From the NCBI GenBank assembly GCA_900549865.1, contig URPU01000020.1:1-29186 (forward strand): DNA of 29,186 bases. Reading direction: 5' to 3'. The notes beneath the pieces are model-generated. The model was not told the origin of the DNA. It saw only the letters and a program-made list of their open reading frames with translations, and did not search any database. A program made the position numbers and the translations under genes. Source of the DNA: an uncultured Eubacteriales bacterium (GTDB lineage: Bacteria > Bacillota > Clostridia > Oscillospirales > Oscillospiraceae). Positions 16,535-24,599 of the stretch are shown here, piece by piece (position 1 is the first letter of the stretch; each line of letters begins with the position of its first letter).

Positions 16535-17146
16535 TTACAGCTTTACGCCGAGCTCTGCCAGCCTTTCGCGCAGCTCCTGCGCGTCACCGTGGAAAACTAT
16601 CCCGGCCATGCCCGTGCGCTCAGCGCCCTCGATGTTCTGCGTCGAGTCGTCGATGAACACGCACTCCTCCGGCACGAGGCTGAAGGTCTTGTACAGCAGG
16701 CGGTATACCTCCGCCTCCGGCTTCACGAGCTTCACGTCCGCGGATATCAGCGTTCCGTCAAAGTATTCATTGCCGGGCACGCGCGGCCAGTACTCATGCT
16801 GGCGGTAGCTCGCGTTCGACAGCAGGTATATGCCGTAGCCCGCCTCTTTAAGCTCCCGCACGAGCTGCGCCATCCCCTCAATGGGGAGGATGGGCCTGTC
16901 CCAGCGGTCAACAAGCTCGTGCACCTTTTCGTGCAGCCGTTCCGGCACATGGCGGCACATGCTCTCCGCGGCCTCCGCCTCCGTCATTGAGCCGCGGTCC
17001 ATCCGCGCCCACTCGACGGAGAGGTAGACGTTGTTCAAAAGAAGCTTCCTGTCGGCCTCCGCGACGCCCGCCGCCGTGAGGAAATATTCCCTGTCAAAGC
17101 GCAGCAGCACGCCGCCCATGTCAAAGATCACATTTTTTATCTGCAC
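16535..17146 (-). CDS. HAD-IA family hydrolase
   Basis: 203 residues, GTG start with AGGAGG ahead. HAD motifs: FDMGGVL with nucleophile Asp9 and Gly at position 11 where most HAD phosphatases have the second Asp, LLSNAS, LVKPEAEVY and FIDDSTQNIEGA. The DxG form and alpha-helical cap resemble YihX-type (glucose 1-phosphate phosphatase) and epoxide-hydrolase-N-like HADs. It begins 14 bases after the permease gene and is probably the last gene of the ABC transporter operon, which hints that the imported compound is phosphorylated. Confidence 0.8.
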   Translation of the reverse strand: MQIKNVIFDMGGVLLRFDREYFLTAAGVAEADRKLLLNNVYLSVEWARMDRGSMTEAEAAESMCRHVPERLHEKVHELVDRWDRPILPIEGMAQLVRELKEAGYGIYLLSNASYRQHEYWPRVPGNEYFDGTLISADVKLVKPEAEVYRLLYKTFSLVPEECVFIDDSTQNIEGAERTGMAGIVFHGDAQELRERLAELGVKL

Positions 17147-17160
17147 CCTTGCGCCTCCTG

Positions 17161-18822
17161 TCAGACTATCTTCACCTTGCCCTTCGTCGCGCGGAACACG
17201 ATGACCAGCGATATTATCGTCGTCAGCGTGAGTATTGTTGCCAGCGCCGCGGCGGTGCCGTCGCTCATGCGGACGACCTCCTGATATATTGCGACCGCGA
17301 TGGTGGACGTCTTGCCGGAGTAGAGCATGATGGAGCTTGACAGCTCGTTTATGCAGGTTATCCAGCTCAGCACAGCGCCGGACATTATGCCGGGCAGCAT
17401 CATGCGCGCCGTCACCGTGAAGAAGGTCTTCATCGGCGACACGCCGAGGTTGATGGATGCCTCTTCAATGAATGGGTCCATCTGGTAAAGGAACGCGCTG
17501 CCGGAGCGCACCGTGTACGGCAGCTTGCGTATCACGTAGGAGATTATCATTATCGCCGCCGTGCCGACGAGAACGACGGGCTTGCGGTTGAACGCGACTA
17601 TAAGCCCGATACCCAGGACGGAGCCGGGGATAACATACGGGAACATTATAAGCGTGTCTATGAGGTTTGCAATCTTGCCCTTCTTGCGCACAAGGATGTA
17701 CGATACCAGAATGCCGACGATTATGATGAACACTATTGCGATTATCGAGAATACATAGGTGTTGCGGATGTTGCGGCCAAGGCGCGACATAATGGTGCGG
17801 TAGTTATTGAGGTTGACGCCCTTTATAACGCCGGAGAAGCTCCTTTCAATGAAGGACTGGCACATGACTACTATCTGCGGCAGGAAGGCCAGCGCCACGA
17901 CGATGTATATCGGCAGGGAGGCGAGGAAGCGCTTGCCGCCCTTTAGCTTCGTCTCCTGCGGCGGACGCAGGGAGCTCATCATATAATTGCGCTTGTCCAC
18001 GACAAGCTTCTGGAACGCCAGCATCGTCAGCGAGCATATGACGATTATCACCGACAGCGCGGACGCCATGTACGGGTCCGTCGCGCTTTCGGACATGTAT
18101 TCGTTGTATACCAGCACCGGCAGCACAGTGTAGCCCTCGCCCAGCAGCATCGGCGTGCCGAAGTCCGCAAGGCAGGTCATGAACACCATTATGCACCCCG
18201 CGAGGATGGACGGCAGGATGACGGGCAGCGTCACCGTCCATATGCGGCGCAGCTTGCTCATGCCCAGATTTTCCGACGCTTCCTCAAGCGAGCTGTCTAT
18301 GCTGTTCATCGCGCCGGAGGTGTACAGGTATATGTACGGGAACAGATGCAGCGTGAACACGAAGATGATGCCGCCGCGGCCGTATATCGTCGGCGCGACA
18401 AGGCCGATCTTCGCAAAAAGCTTTGCCAGCAGGCCCGCGCGGCCCAGCAGGATTATCCACGAGTACGCCCCGATGAACGGTGGGCTCATCAGACTCATTA
18501 TGATGAAGATGTGCAGCACCTTTTTGCCGGGGATGTTGTAGCGCGTCATGAGATACGCGATGGGCACGCCGACGATAGTCGTCGTCAGCACCGTCGCAAA
18601 GCACACCACCATCGAGCGCAGCAGCGTCTGATAGTAGTAGGGCTTTGTGAAAAAGCGCTTGAAGTTATAAAGCGTGATGCCATCGACCTTGTTTGAGAAC
18701 ACGCTCTTCGTGATTATCGTGTAAAACGGGTACACGATGAAAAGGCACATCGCAATTATCACGAACAGCTTCGTGAAAAACCAGAAATCCGGCCTCCAGC
18801 GGGAACCGAGTCGTTTGTTCAC
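17161..18822 (-). CDS. ABC importer permease with two membrane domains
   Basis: 553 residues, a fused double permease of the FbpB/AfuB type: about twelve membrane segments in two halves, each with an EAA-type loop that docks on the ATPase (SLEEASENLGMSKLRRIWTVTLP in the first half and PFIEEASINLGVSPMKTFFTVTA in the second). The start is GTG, and GTGA overlaps the ATPase stop by four bases, which means translational coupling. Forms the membrane channel of the importer with the ATPase and binding lipoprotein upstream. Confidence 0.9.
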   Translation of the reverse strand: MNKRLGSRWRPDFWFFTKLFVIIAMCLFIVYPFYTIITKSVFSNKVDGITLYNFKRFFTKPYYYQTLLRSMVVCFATVLTTTIVGVPIAYLMTRYNIPGKKVLHIFIIMSLMSPPFIGAYSWIILLGRAGLLAKLFAKIGLVAPTIYGRGGIIFVFTLHLFPYIYLYTSGAMNSIDSSLEEASENLGMSKLRRIWTVTLPVILPSILAGCIMVFMTCLADFGTPMLLGEGYTVLPVLVYNEYMSESATDPYMASALSVIIVICSLTMLAFQKLVVDKRNYMMSSLRPPQETKLKGGKRFLASLPIYIVVALAFLPQIVVMCQSFIERSFSGVIKGVNLNNYRTIMSRLGRNIRNTYVFSIIAIVFIIIVGILVSYILVRKKGKIANLIDTLIMFPYVIPGSVLGIGLIVAFNRKPVVLVGTAAIMIISYVIRKLPYTVRSGSAFLYQMDPFIEEASINLGVSPMKTFFTVTARMMLPGIMSGAVLSWITCINELSSSIMLYSGKTSTIAVAIYQEVVRMSDGTAAALATILTLTTIISLVIVFRATKGKVKIV

Positions 18823-19892
18823 AGGCTCAGCACCTCCTCGTTTGCGTCGTACAGGCTGATGCGCAGCGGGTCGAAGCTCAGATGCACCTTCTCGCCGTCG
18901 CTGTGCACGGTGGCGGTGTCCTTGGTGTATTCGTTGACGATGAGGTTCTGCCCGTCGTCCAGCTCCACCTCATACTCGATGAAGTCGCCGAGGAAGGTGG
19001 AGAACAGGATGGTGCCGGGCATTCCGCTTTCGGAGAAGAAAAGCTGCTCCGGGCGGGCGGATATCTTGCCCTTGCCGGTGTATGCGCGGCTCACGGGCAC
19101 AGTGATGTTCAGCTCGTTCTTTATGCTCACGGCCGCTTTGCCTGCCAAGGGGGCGTTGACCTCGCACTCGAGGAAGTTGCTCACGCCGATGAAGCCCGCC
19201 ACGAACGGGTTCTGCGGCTTTGCGTATATCTCGTTGGGCGTGCCTATCTGCATGATGTGCCCGTCCTTCATGACGGCGATGCGGTCGGAAATGGCAAGCG
19301 CCTCTTCCTGGTCGTGCGTGACGTATATCGTCGTTATGCCGAGGCGGCGCTGCAGCTTCTTGATGACGGAGCGCATCTGCACTCTCAGCTTTGCGTCAAG
19401 GTTGGAAAGCGGCTCGTCCATCAGCAGCACGCTCGGCTCGATGACGAAGGCGCGCGCCAGCGCCACGCGCTGCTGCTGCCCGCCGGAAAGCTCGTTGGGC
19501 TTCCTGTCGGCAAGGTGGGCTATCTGCACCAGCTCCAACGCCTCGTCCACGCGCGGCTTTATGTCCTTCGCCGGGATCTTGCGCGCCTTAAGGCCGTATG
19601 CCACGTTCTCGCGCACGGTCAGATGCGGGAAGATGGCGTAGTTCTGGAACACCATGCCGATGTCGCGCTTGTGCGCGGGAACATCGTTTATGCGCTTGTC
19701 GCCGAAGTAGAAGTCGCCGCCCTCGATGGAGTTGAACCCGGCTATCATGCGCAGAAGCGTCGTCTTGCCGCAGCCGGACGGCCCGAGCAGCGTGAAAAAC
19801 TCACCCTCGCGGATGTCCAGCGACACGCCGTTTAAGGCCGTGAAATCCCCGTACCGCTTTACGGCGTCCTTGATTATGACTTGATTGCTCAT
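18819..19892 (-). CDS. ABC importer ATPase (FbpC/PotA-like)
   Basis: 357 residues. Walker A GPSGCGKTT (37-45), Q-loop QNYAIFPH, signature LSGGQQQR, Walker B VLLMDEPLSNLDA and switch THDQEEAL are intact. A C-terminal TOBE-type regulatory region follows (about 240-350). Start ATG with GGAGGG nine bases ahead. Cluster position between binding protein and permease fixes its role. Iron-, polyamine- and sugar-phosphate-type importers share this ATPase type, so substrate cannot be read from it. Confidence 0.93.
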   Translation of the reverse strand: MSNQVIIKDAVKRYGDFTALNGVSLDIREGEFFTLLGPSGCGKTTLLRMIAGFNSIEGGDFYFGDKRINDVPAHKRDIGMVFQNYAIFPHLTVRENVAYGLKARKIPAKDIKPRVDEALELVQIAHLADRKPNELSGGQQQRVALARAFVIEPSVLLMDEPLSNLDAKLRVQMRSVIKKLQRRLGITTIYVTHDQEEALAISDRIAVMKDGHIMQIGTPNEIYAKPQNPFVAGFIGVSNFLECEVNAPLAGKAAVSIKNELNITVPVSRAYTGKGKISARPEQLFFSESGMPGTILFSTFLGDFIEYEVELDDGQNLIVNEYTKDTATVHSDGEKVHLSFDPLRISLYDANEEVLSL

Positions 19893-19989
19893 ACAGTGCC
19901 CTCCGATATAGATATATAAAAAGTATTGAGATACGACTCAAAGATGTGCCGCGGCGCGCCCCGGCATATTTTTCAGCCGTATACCGCAA

Positions 19990-20013
19990 GGAGGCACCAT
20001 GGAAGGTGCCTCC
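19990..20013 (-). promoter_or_regulatory. Hairpin between binding protein and ATPase genes
   Basis: GGAGGCACC/GGTGCCTCC perfect stem with six-base loop, no T run, in the 155-base gap. Such hairpins after binding-protein genes commonly stabilise the upstream mRNA and lower transporter-gene expression; here that is inference. Confidence 0.55.
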
Positions 20014-20047
20014 CGCAGTAAATGGATCAAATTAAGGCTGTGTGATA

Positions 20048-21127
20048 TCAGCCGGCGACGAGGTCGTTGAACTGCTCCTTGATGGCGTCGCGGTTTGCGG
20101 CGGCGTAATCAAAGTCATAGGTGCCAACGTTGCACTCGTCGAGGGAGCACAGGCCGACAGGGGTGATGTCGGAACGCACGGGGCGGCGTGCCCAGTCGGC
20201 GTTCTGCGCGGTCTGGCACTCAGCGCTGGTGACGAAGTCGATGAACAGCTTCGCGTTCTCCTCGTTGGGGCAGCCCTTGATAAGAGCAACACCGTCGGGA
20301 ACTGCGGAGTTCTTCTCGGGGTAGACATAGCCGATGTCGGGGTTGTCGTTGTAGAGAACAGCGGACTTCTCGATGGTCACGCCGAGGGCGTACTCACCGG
20401 AAGCGACGAGCTTGTGGCAGTTGCCGGAGCTGTCCTGAAGCTTGCCGTCGAGGTTGGCAATGAACTTCTCAACGAGGGCCCAGCCTTCCTCTATAGAGGG
20501 CTGGCTGAACAGCATGGTGCACAGCTGGGTGTAAGCGGAGCCGGACTTGGAGGGGGAGCAGTAAGCTATTCTGCCCTTGAGGTTCTCATCGCAGAGGCCT
20601 TCCCAGGTGGTGGGGACTTCGTCCTCGCTCAGCAGGGTCTTGTTGTAGATGAACACCATCGGCAGGGGAGACTCGCCGATCCAGTAGCCGTTGGGATCCT
20701 TGTACTCTGCGCCGATGAACTCGTCGTTCGCGCAGACGTACGACTCAAAGTAATCGTTGTAAGCCGCGAGGGTGTCGGCACCGCCGCCCCACAGAACGTC
20801 GCCCTGGGGATTGGCTGCCTCGGCCACGAGACGCTGGCACAGCTCACCGGTGCCGGCCGCAATGACCTCGACCTCAATGTTGGGGTACTTCGCCTCGAAC
20901 TGAGCAACGCCGGCGTTCAGGGGGTCAGCATCGTGCGGGGAGTAGACGACCAGCTTGCCGGTGTAGTCCTCATCGGACTTCTCGGCGGGCGCGGCCTCTT
21001 CCGCGGGGGCTGCATCCTCTGCGGGCGCAGCATCCTCAGCCGGGGCTGCGGGCGCGGCGGACTGGCCGCAGGCGCACAGCGCGAACGCCATGCACAGAGC
21101 CAGAAGCAGTGCAAGAAACTTCTTCAT
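20048..21127 (-). CDS. ABC importer solute-binding lipoprotein (AfuA/FbpA-like)
   Basis: 359 residues. Lipoprotein signal with lipobox LCAC (Cys20), then a linker of repeated AAPAED/AAPAEE units (about 24-50), then a periplasmic-type binding fold beginning GKLVVYSPHDADPLNAG, with GDVLWGGGADTLAAYNDYF and GDIGY/VYPEKNSAVPDG segments of the FbpA/AfuA class. The class includes Fe(III), phosphonate, phosphoglycerate and hexose phosphate binders. I see no clear Tyr-Tyr iron pair, and a phosphatase gene ends the operon, so a phosphorylated organic solute is favoured but not shown. Ribosome site AGGAGG; promoter at 21197-21225. Confidence 0.85.
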   Translation of the reverse strand: MKKFLALLLALCMAFALCACGQSAAPAAPAEDAAPAEDAAPAEEAAPAEKSDEDYTGKLVVYSPHDADPLNAGVAQFEAKYPNIEVEVIAAGTGELCQRLVAEAANPQGDVLWGGGADTLAAYNDYFESYVCANDEFIGAEYKDPNGYWIGESPLPMVFIYNKTLLSEDEVPTTWEGLCDENLKGRIAYCSPSKSGSAYTQLCTMLFSQPSIEEGWALVEKFIANLDGKLQDSSGNCHKLVASGEYALGVTIEKSAVLYNDNPDIGYVYPEKNSAVPDGVALIKGCPNEENAKLFIDFVTSAECQTAQNADWARRPVRSDITPVGLCSLDECNVGTYDFDYAAANRDAIKEQFNDLVAG

Positions 21128-21196
21128 TTGATTTCCTCCTAAAAAAACTTTTCTGCGGACCTCCGTTACATAAAACGGAAGCCCCGATGTATCGAT

Positions 21197-21225
21197 ATTA
21201 TAGCACTAACACGGCAATAGTTCAA
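21197..21225 (-). promoter_or_regulatory. Promoter of the ABC importer operon
   Basis: TTGAAC (21225-21220), 17-base spacer, TATAAT (21202-21197), minus strand. The 70-base leader holds a small hairpin (CTTCCGTT/AACGGAGG, about 21160-21181). Confidence 0.75.
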
Positions 21226-21395
21226 CAAAAAAATAAGTTACGGTAAAATTTTTGTGAATAAAATGTAAAACGCCCGCCCGCACTGTGCGGTGTACGTTTC
21301 CGCGCGCCGCGCTCAAAGCGCCGGAATATATAAGAATAAAGTGTAAATTAAGCGGATATCGCGCCTGTTCCGGCCGGAATGTTACACCCGGCCTC

Positions 21396-21435
21396 TTGAA
21401 TTTATCCCGACCATGGTATAGAATGCCTTGGCATT
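21396..21435 (+). promoter_or_regulatory. Promoter and operator-like repeat of the MATE gene
   Basis: TTGAAT (21396-21401), 17-base spacer, TAGAAT (21419-21424). Overlapping the -10 box and predicted start is an inverted repeat AATGCC-TT-GGCATT (21422-21435), where a repressor would block transcription. The rest of the 21226-21395 gap shows only AT-rich sequence and a CCGGCCGG palindrome (21371-21378). Confidence 0.5.
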
Positions 21436-21463
21436 TCAAGTTCAGGGAGAATAGAAATTTAAA

Positions 21464-22831
21464 ATGAGACCCAGTCCTGTCAATCTCACGGAAGGCTCCA
21501 TAACCGGCAGCATAATAAAGTTTTCCGTGCCTATCCTGCTGACTAATCTGCTCCAGCAGCTTTATAATTCAATAGACAGCGCCGTCGTCGGCCACTTCTG
21601 CGGCGATGCCGCGCTTGCCGCCGTCGGCTCCACCGGCGTGCTGATAAACCTGCTCATCGGCTTCTTCCTCGGCCTTGCCACGGGCGCGGGCGTGCTCTAC
21701 GCCATGTATTACGGTGCGGGCGACCATAAAAGCCTCAAAAAGCTTATCGACTCAGCCATGCTTTTAAGCCTCATCATCGGCGCTATAATGACCTTTGTCG
21801 GCGTCGTGTTCACGCGGCAGCTCCTCGGCCTTATGGATATGCCGCAGGAGGCTCTGAAGCCGTCTGAGGATTATCTGCGCATATACATGGCCGGTACGAT
21901 CATCACGCTGGTCTACAACGTCGGGGCCGGGCTCATCCGCGCGGAGGGGGATTCCGTCCGCCCGCTCATCTATCTTGCCATCGGTGGCCTAGGCAATCTC
22001 GGCATGGACATTCTGGCTGTCGGCGTGCTGGGCATGGGCGCGGCCGGCGCCGCGTGGGCGACGGTCTTTGCGCAGACCATCACGGCGGTGCTCGTCGTCA
22101 TCCGCCTCACGAAGCTTGACCCGTCCTATGCCCTGCGCCCGCTGCACATGAAGCCGGACAAGGTCACGCTGTGGGACGTCGTGCGCATCTCCGTGCCCTG
22201 CGGGCTGCAAAGCTCCATGTATAATATTTCAAATCTTCTCGTGCAGATAAAGATAAACGCCTTCGGCACGGTGGCCATGGCCGGGACCACGGCCTATGGG
22301 AAGATAGACGCCTTTGTCTATATGCCAATGGCGGCGCTCTCTCTGGCGATATCCACCTTCGTCGGGCAGAACATCGGCGCCGGGCGGTATGACCGCATGA
22401 AGAAGGCCATCCGCGTCTCGCTTGCGCTCAGCATATGCTGCGTGCTCGTGCTGTGCGCTGTTATCTTTGTGTTCTTTGAGCCGCTCATGCATATCTTCAC
22501 GGATGATGAGCAGGCCATCGCCTTCGGCCGCGACATGCTGTATTATCTCTTCCCGGTCGTGTGGTTCTATTCCTTCGTGGATATCTTCTCCGGCGCCGTG
22601 AGGGGCTCGGGGCAGGCGGTGCAGGTCACGGTCATCTGCGCGCTGTGCATCTGCGTTTTCCGCATCCTCTGGCTGGAGGCGCTTCTGCCCTTCTTCGCGG
22701 ATATCCGCGTCGTCTACCTGTGCTATCCCGTCTCGTGGGTGCTGTGCGGCCTTGCGCTCACGTGGTATTACTTCCGCCGTTCAAGCCTGCGCCGCGCGAT
22801 CGCGCAGCATACCGCCGCGCACACGGCCTGA
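21464..22831 (+). CDS. MATE family efflux transporter
   Basis: 455 residues, twelve predicted membrane segments in two six-helix halves, starting with the MATE signature LTEGSITGSIIKFSVPILLTNLLQQLYNSIDSAVVG-type segment. Exports drugs or metabolites using Na+ or H+. The ribosome site GGGAGA lies 13 bases from the ATG, a long spacing. A lysozyme-domain lipoprotein gene follows after 36 bases. It is only distantly like the second MATE protein at 26118-27545, so this is not a recent duplication. Confidence 0.92.
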   Translation: MRPSPVNLTEGSITGSIIKFSVPILLTNLLQQLYNSIDSAVVGHFCGDAALAAVGSTGVLINLLIGFFLGLATGAGVLYAMYYGAGDHKSLKKLIDSAMLLSLIIGAIMTFVGVVFTRQLLGLMDMPQEALKPSEDYLRIYMAGTIITLVYNVGAGLIRAEGDSVRPLIYLAIGGLGNLGMDILAVGVLGMGAAGAAWATVFAQTITAVLVVIRLTKLDPSYALRPLHMKPDKVTLWDVVRISVPCGLQSSMYNISNLLVQIKINAFGTVAMAGTTAYGKIDAFVYMPMAALSLAISTFVGQNIGAGRYDRMKKAIRVSLALSICCVLVLCAVIFVFFEPLMHIFTDDEQAIAFGRDMLYYLFPVVWFYSFVDIFSGAVRGSGQAVQVTVICALCICVFRILWLEALLPFFADIRVVYLCYPVSWVLCGLALTWYYFRRSSLRRAIAQHTAAHTA

Positions 22832-22867
22832 CCCGGACAACGCCCGACACAGAAAAAAGGAGGCGCT

Positions 22868-24127
22868 ATGCGAAAGAAAAAGCTCATATGTGTTCTTGCT
22901 GCCCTCATGCTTCTGCCGCTGCTTGCGGGCTGCGCGCAGGGGAAGGTCTCCGACGCGCTTGATATAATGGCCGGTGCCGTGGACGATATGAAGTCATTGG
23001 AGGCAACGCCCGAACCGGAGTCCACCCCGCCCCCCACGCCCGCGGAAACACCGGCGGCGACGCCCACGCCAACGCCTGAGCCCACGCCGGAGCCGACGCC
23101 AACGCCGCCGCCCATGCCCACGCCGCGCAGTGACATATACCTCACCGGCACGGCGCAGGCTGACTACCTGCGCTATGCGCCCGTCAGCTCCACGCCGGAC
23201 GACGAGCTGCGCAACCGCTTCACCGCCGCCGCGCAGTACGGCGTCACCCTGAACTATTCCATGGCCGGCAGCTTTGCGGAGGAATTCCAGAGCGTGATAT
23301 ACGGCGAAAGCGCCAATACCGGCTTCATGCTGACCTGTGCCGACGCAAGCGGCCTGACGGACGTCGGCATGTTTGACGTCCTGCCCGACTGCGAAATGCA
23401 GTACCGCTATCTCACCCAGGTCAACGGCTTCGGCCAGTGCCCGCTTACGGAATGCGTTCCCTTTGGCGGCACGCTTCAGGCGGAAGCGGGGGATATAATC
23501 TTCTGGCTTGACGAGTCGGGGCGCGCCGTGAACTTCGGCATCGTCACCGCCGCGACGGATACATACTTCCGCACCGTCGTCTGCCGCCCTGACGGCAGCA
23601 AGGCGTCCTTCGACATAAACTGGTCGAACCTCGGCGAGCTGTGCACGCAAAACGGTATGCTCGTGCACCTTATCTACCCCGTGGCGGAGCAGATGGTGTA
23701 TTACTTCTGCATAAACGAGCTTGGCTACAGCCCCGCCGCGGCCTGCGGCGTGATGGCGAATATATATAAGGAGTCCACCTTCCGCCTCAGCGCCCGTGCC
23801 GACGGGAGCTACGGCCTGTGCCAGTGGCTGGGCGACAGGCGCTCATCCCTTGTCAGCTGGTGCACAAATAACGCCCTTGACTACACCACTCTCACCGGCC
23901 AGCTCAAGTACATGCAGCATGAGCTTGGCCAGATGAAATATCTTGAGCTGGATTTTTACCTCATGGACCTCGGCAATACCGAGGAGGACGCGTATAACGC
24001 CGCGCGCGAGTGGTGCTTCATCTTTGAGCAGCCCGGCGACATCGCCAATGTCGCGCGCGACCGCGCCATCGCCGCGCGGGATGAGTTCTATCCTATCTAC
24101 TCCCAGTACGGCGCTGCATCCGAATAA
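22868..24127 (+). CDS. Lipoprotein with Pro-rich linker and phage-tail-lysozyme-like domain
   Basis: 419 residues. Lipobox LAGC (Cys22), then a wall-spanning linker of TPEP/TPTP repeats (about 46-86), a middle domain with GDIIFW and NFGIV segments resembling CHAP or NlpC/P60 hydrolases (about 95-275, catalytic residues not clear), and a C-terminal domain (about 278-415) with ACGVMANIYKESTF and SYGLCQWLGDRR, the pattern of phage tail lysozymes; the Glu in YKES is the likely catalytic acid. It probably cuts or binds peptidoglycan from the outer membrane face. Strong ribosome site AGGAGG. Downstream is a terminator; no phage genes are near. Confidence 0.75.
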   Translation: MRKKKLICVLAALMLLPLLAGCAQGKVSDALDIMAGAVDDMKSLEATPEPESTPPPTPAETPAATPTPTPEPTPEPTPTPPPMPTPRSDIYLTGTAQADYLRYAPVSSTPDDELRNRFTAAAQYGVTLNYSMAGSFAEEFQSVIYGESANTGFMLTCADASGLTDVGMFDVLPDCEMQYRYLTQVNGFGQCPLTECVPFGGTLQAEAGDIIFWLDESGRAVNFGIVTAATDTYFRTVVCRPDGSKASFDINWSNLGELCTQNGMLVHLIYPVAEQMVYYFCINELGYSPAAACGVMANIYKESTFRLSARADGSYGLCQWLGDRRSSLVSWCTNNALDYTTLTGQLKYMQHELGQMKYLELDFYLMDLGNTEEDAYNAAREWCFIFEQPGDIANVARDRAIAARDEFYPIYSQYGAASE

Positions 24128-24180
24128 TTGCATAAGCCAAACGCGCCGCACGGCAATTGCCGGATGGGCGTAAAACAGTT

Positions 24181-24216
24181 AACGGAGAGTATCGATACCG
24201 ATACTCTCCGTTTCTT
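24181..24216 (+). terminator. Terminator of the lipoprotein gene
   Basis: AACGGAGAGTATCG (24181-24194) pairs perfectly with CGATACTCTCCGTT (24199-24212), followed by TCTT. Confidence 0.8.
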
Positions 24217-24251
24217 ATGCCAATATGCAATGCAACTGGGGCTGACCTTGA

Positions 24252-24577
24252 CTCTCCCTCCGGGAGAGCTCAGCTTGTCAAAAAAGCCTCGCAGAGTTTC
24301 GCGTCCGCAGACGCGAAAGCAATACAATTCGTTTTCTGCCGCGACATGTGCGTGGCGGAAAACACTTTGCGCGGAGTGAGCGTCGAGTTGTCCGCTGTCA
24401 GCGGACAATTGAGGCGCAGAACGCAGCGAATCTTTCTCGAAAAAGTGGCAGGGCCACTTTTTCGACAGACTCGGCTCTCCCTCCGGGAGAGCTGTCACCG
24501 CAGGTGACTGAGAGGGGCTTGCAGCTTTTCCCTCTCTGTCCTCGCTGCGCTTCGGCCACCTCTCCCAAGGGGAGAGG
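24252..24577. repeat. Composite palindromic intergenic element
   Basis: At least seven hairpins stand in a row: CTCTCCC/GGGAGAG (24252-24268), TTTCGCGTC/GACGCGAAA (24297-24318), GTTTTCTGCC/GGCGGAAAAC (24331-24363), TTGTCCGCT/AGCGGACAA (24388-24408), a 13-base stem around AAAAAGTGG (24437-24465), GCTCTCCC/GGGAGAGC (24474-24492) with GTCACC/GGTGAC (24494-24508), and CCTCTCCC/GGGAGAGG (24559-24577). The CTCTCCCTCCGGGAGAG unit occurs twice. Such units recur between genes in gut Clostridia as far as I recall. No gene is supported here. Confidence 0.7.
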
Positions 24578-24599
24578 CAATGGATGTTTACCGCTCCGC

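Noticed and set aside
23000..23125. Short regular repeats that could suggest a CRISPR or tandem array
   Set aside because: They are codons for a Pro/Thr/Glu-rich linker within the lipoprotein gene, of irregular period.
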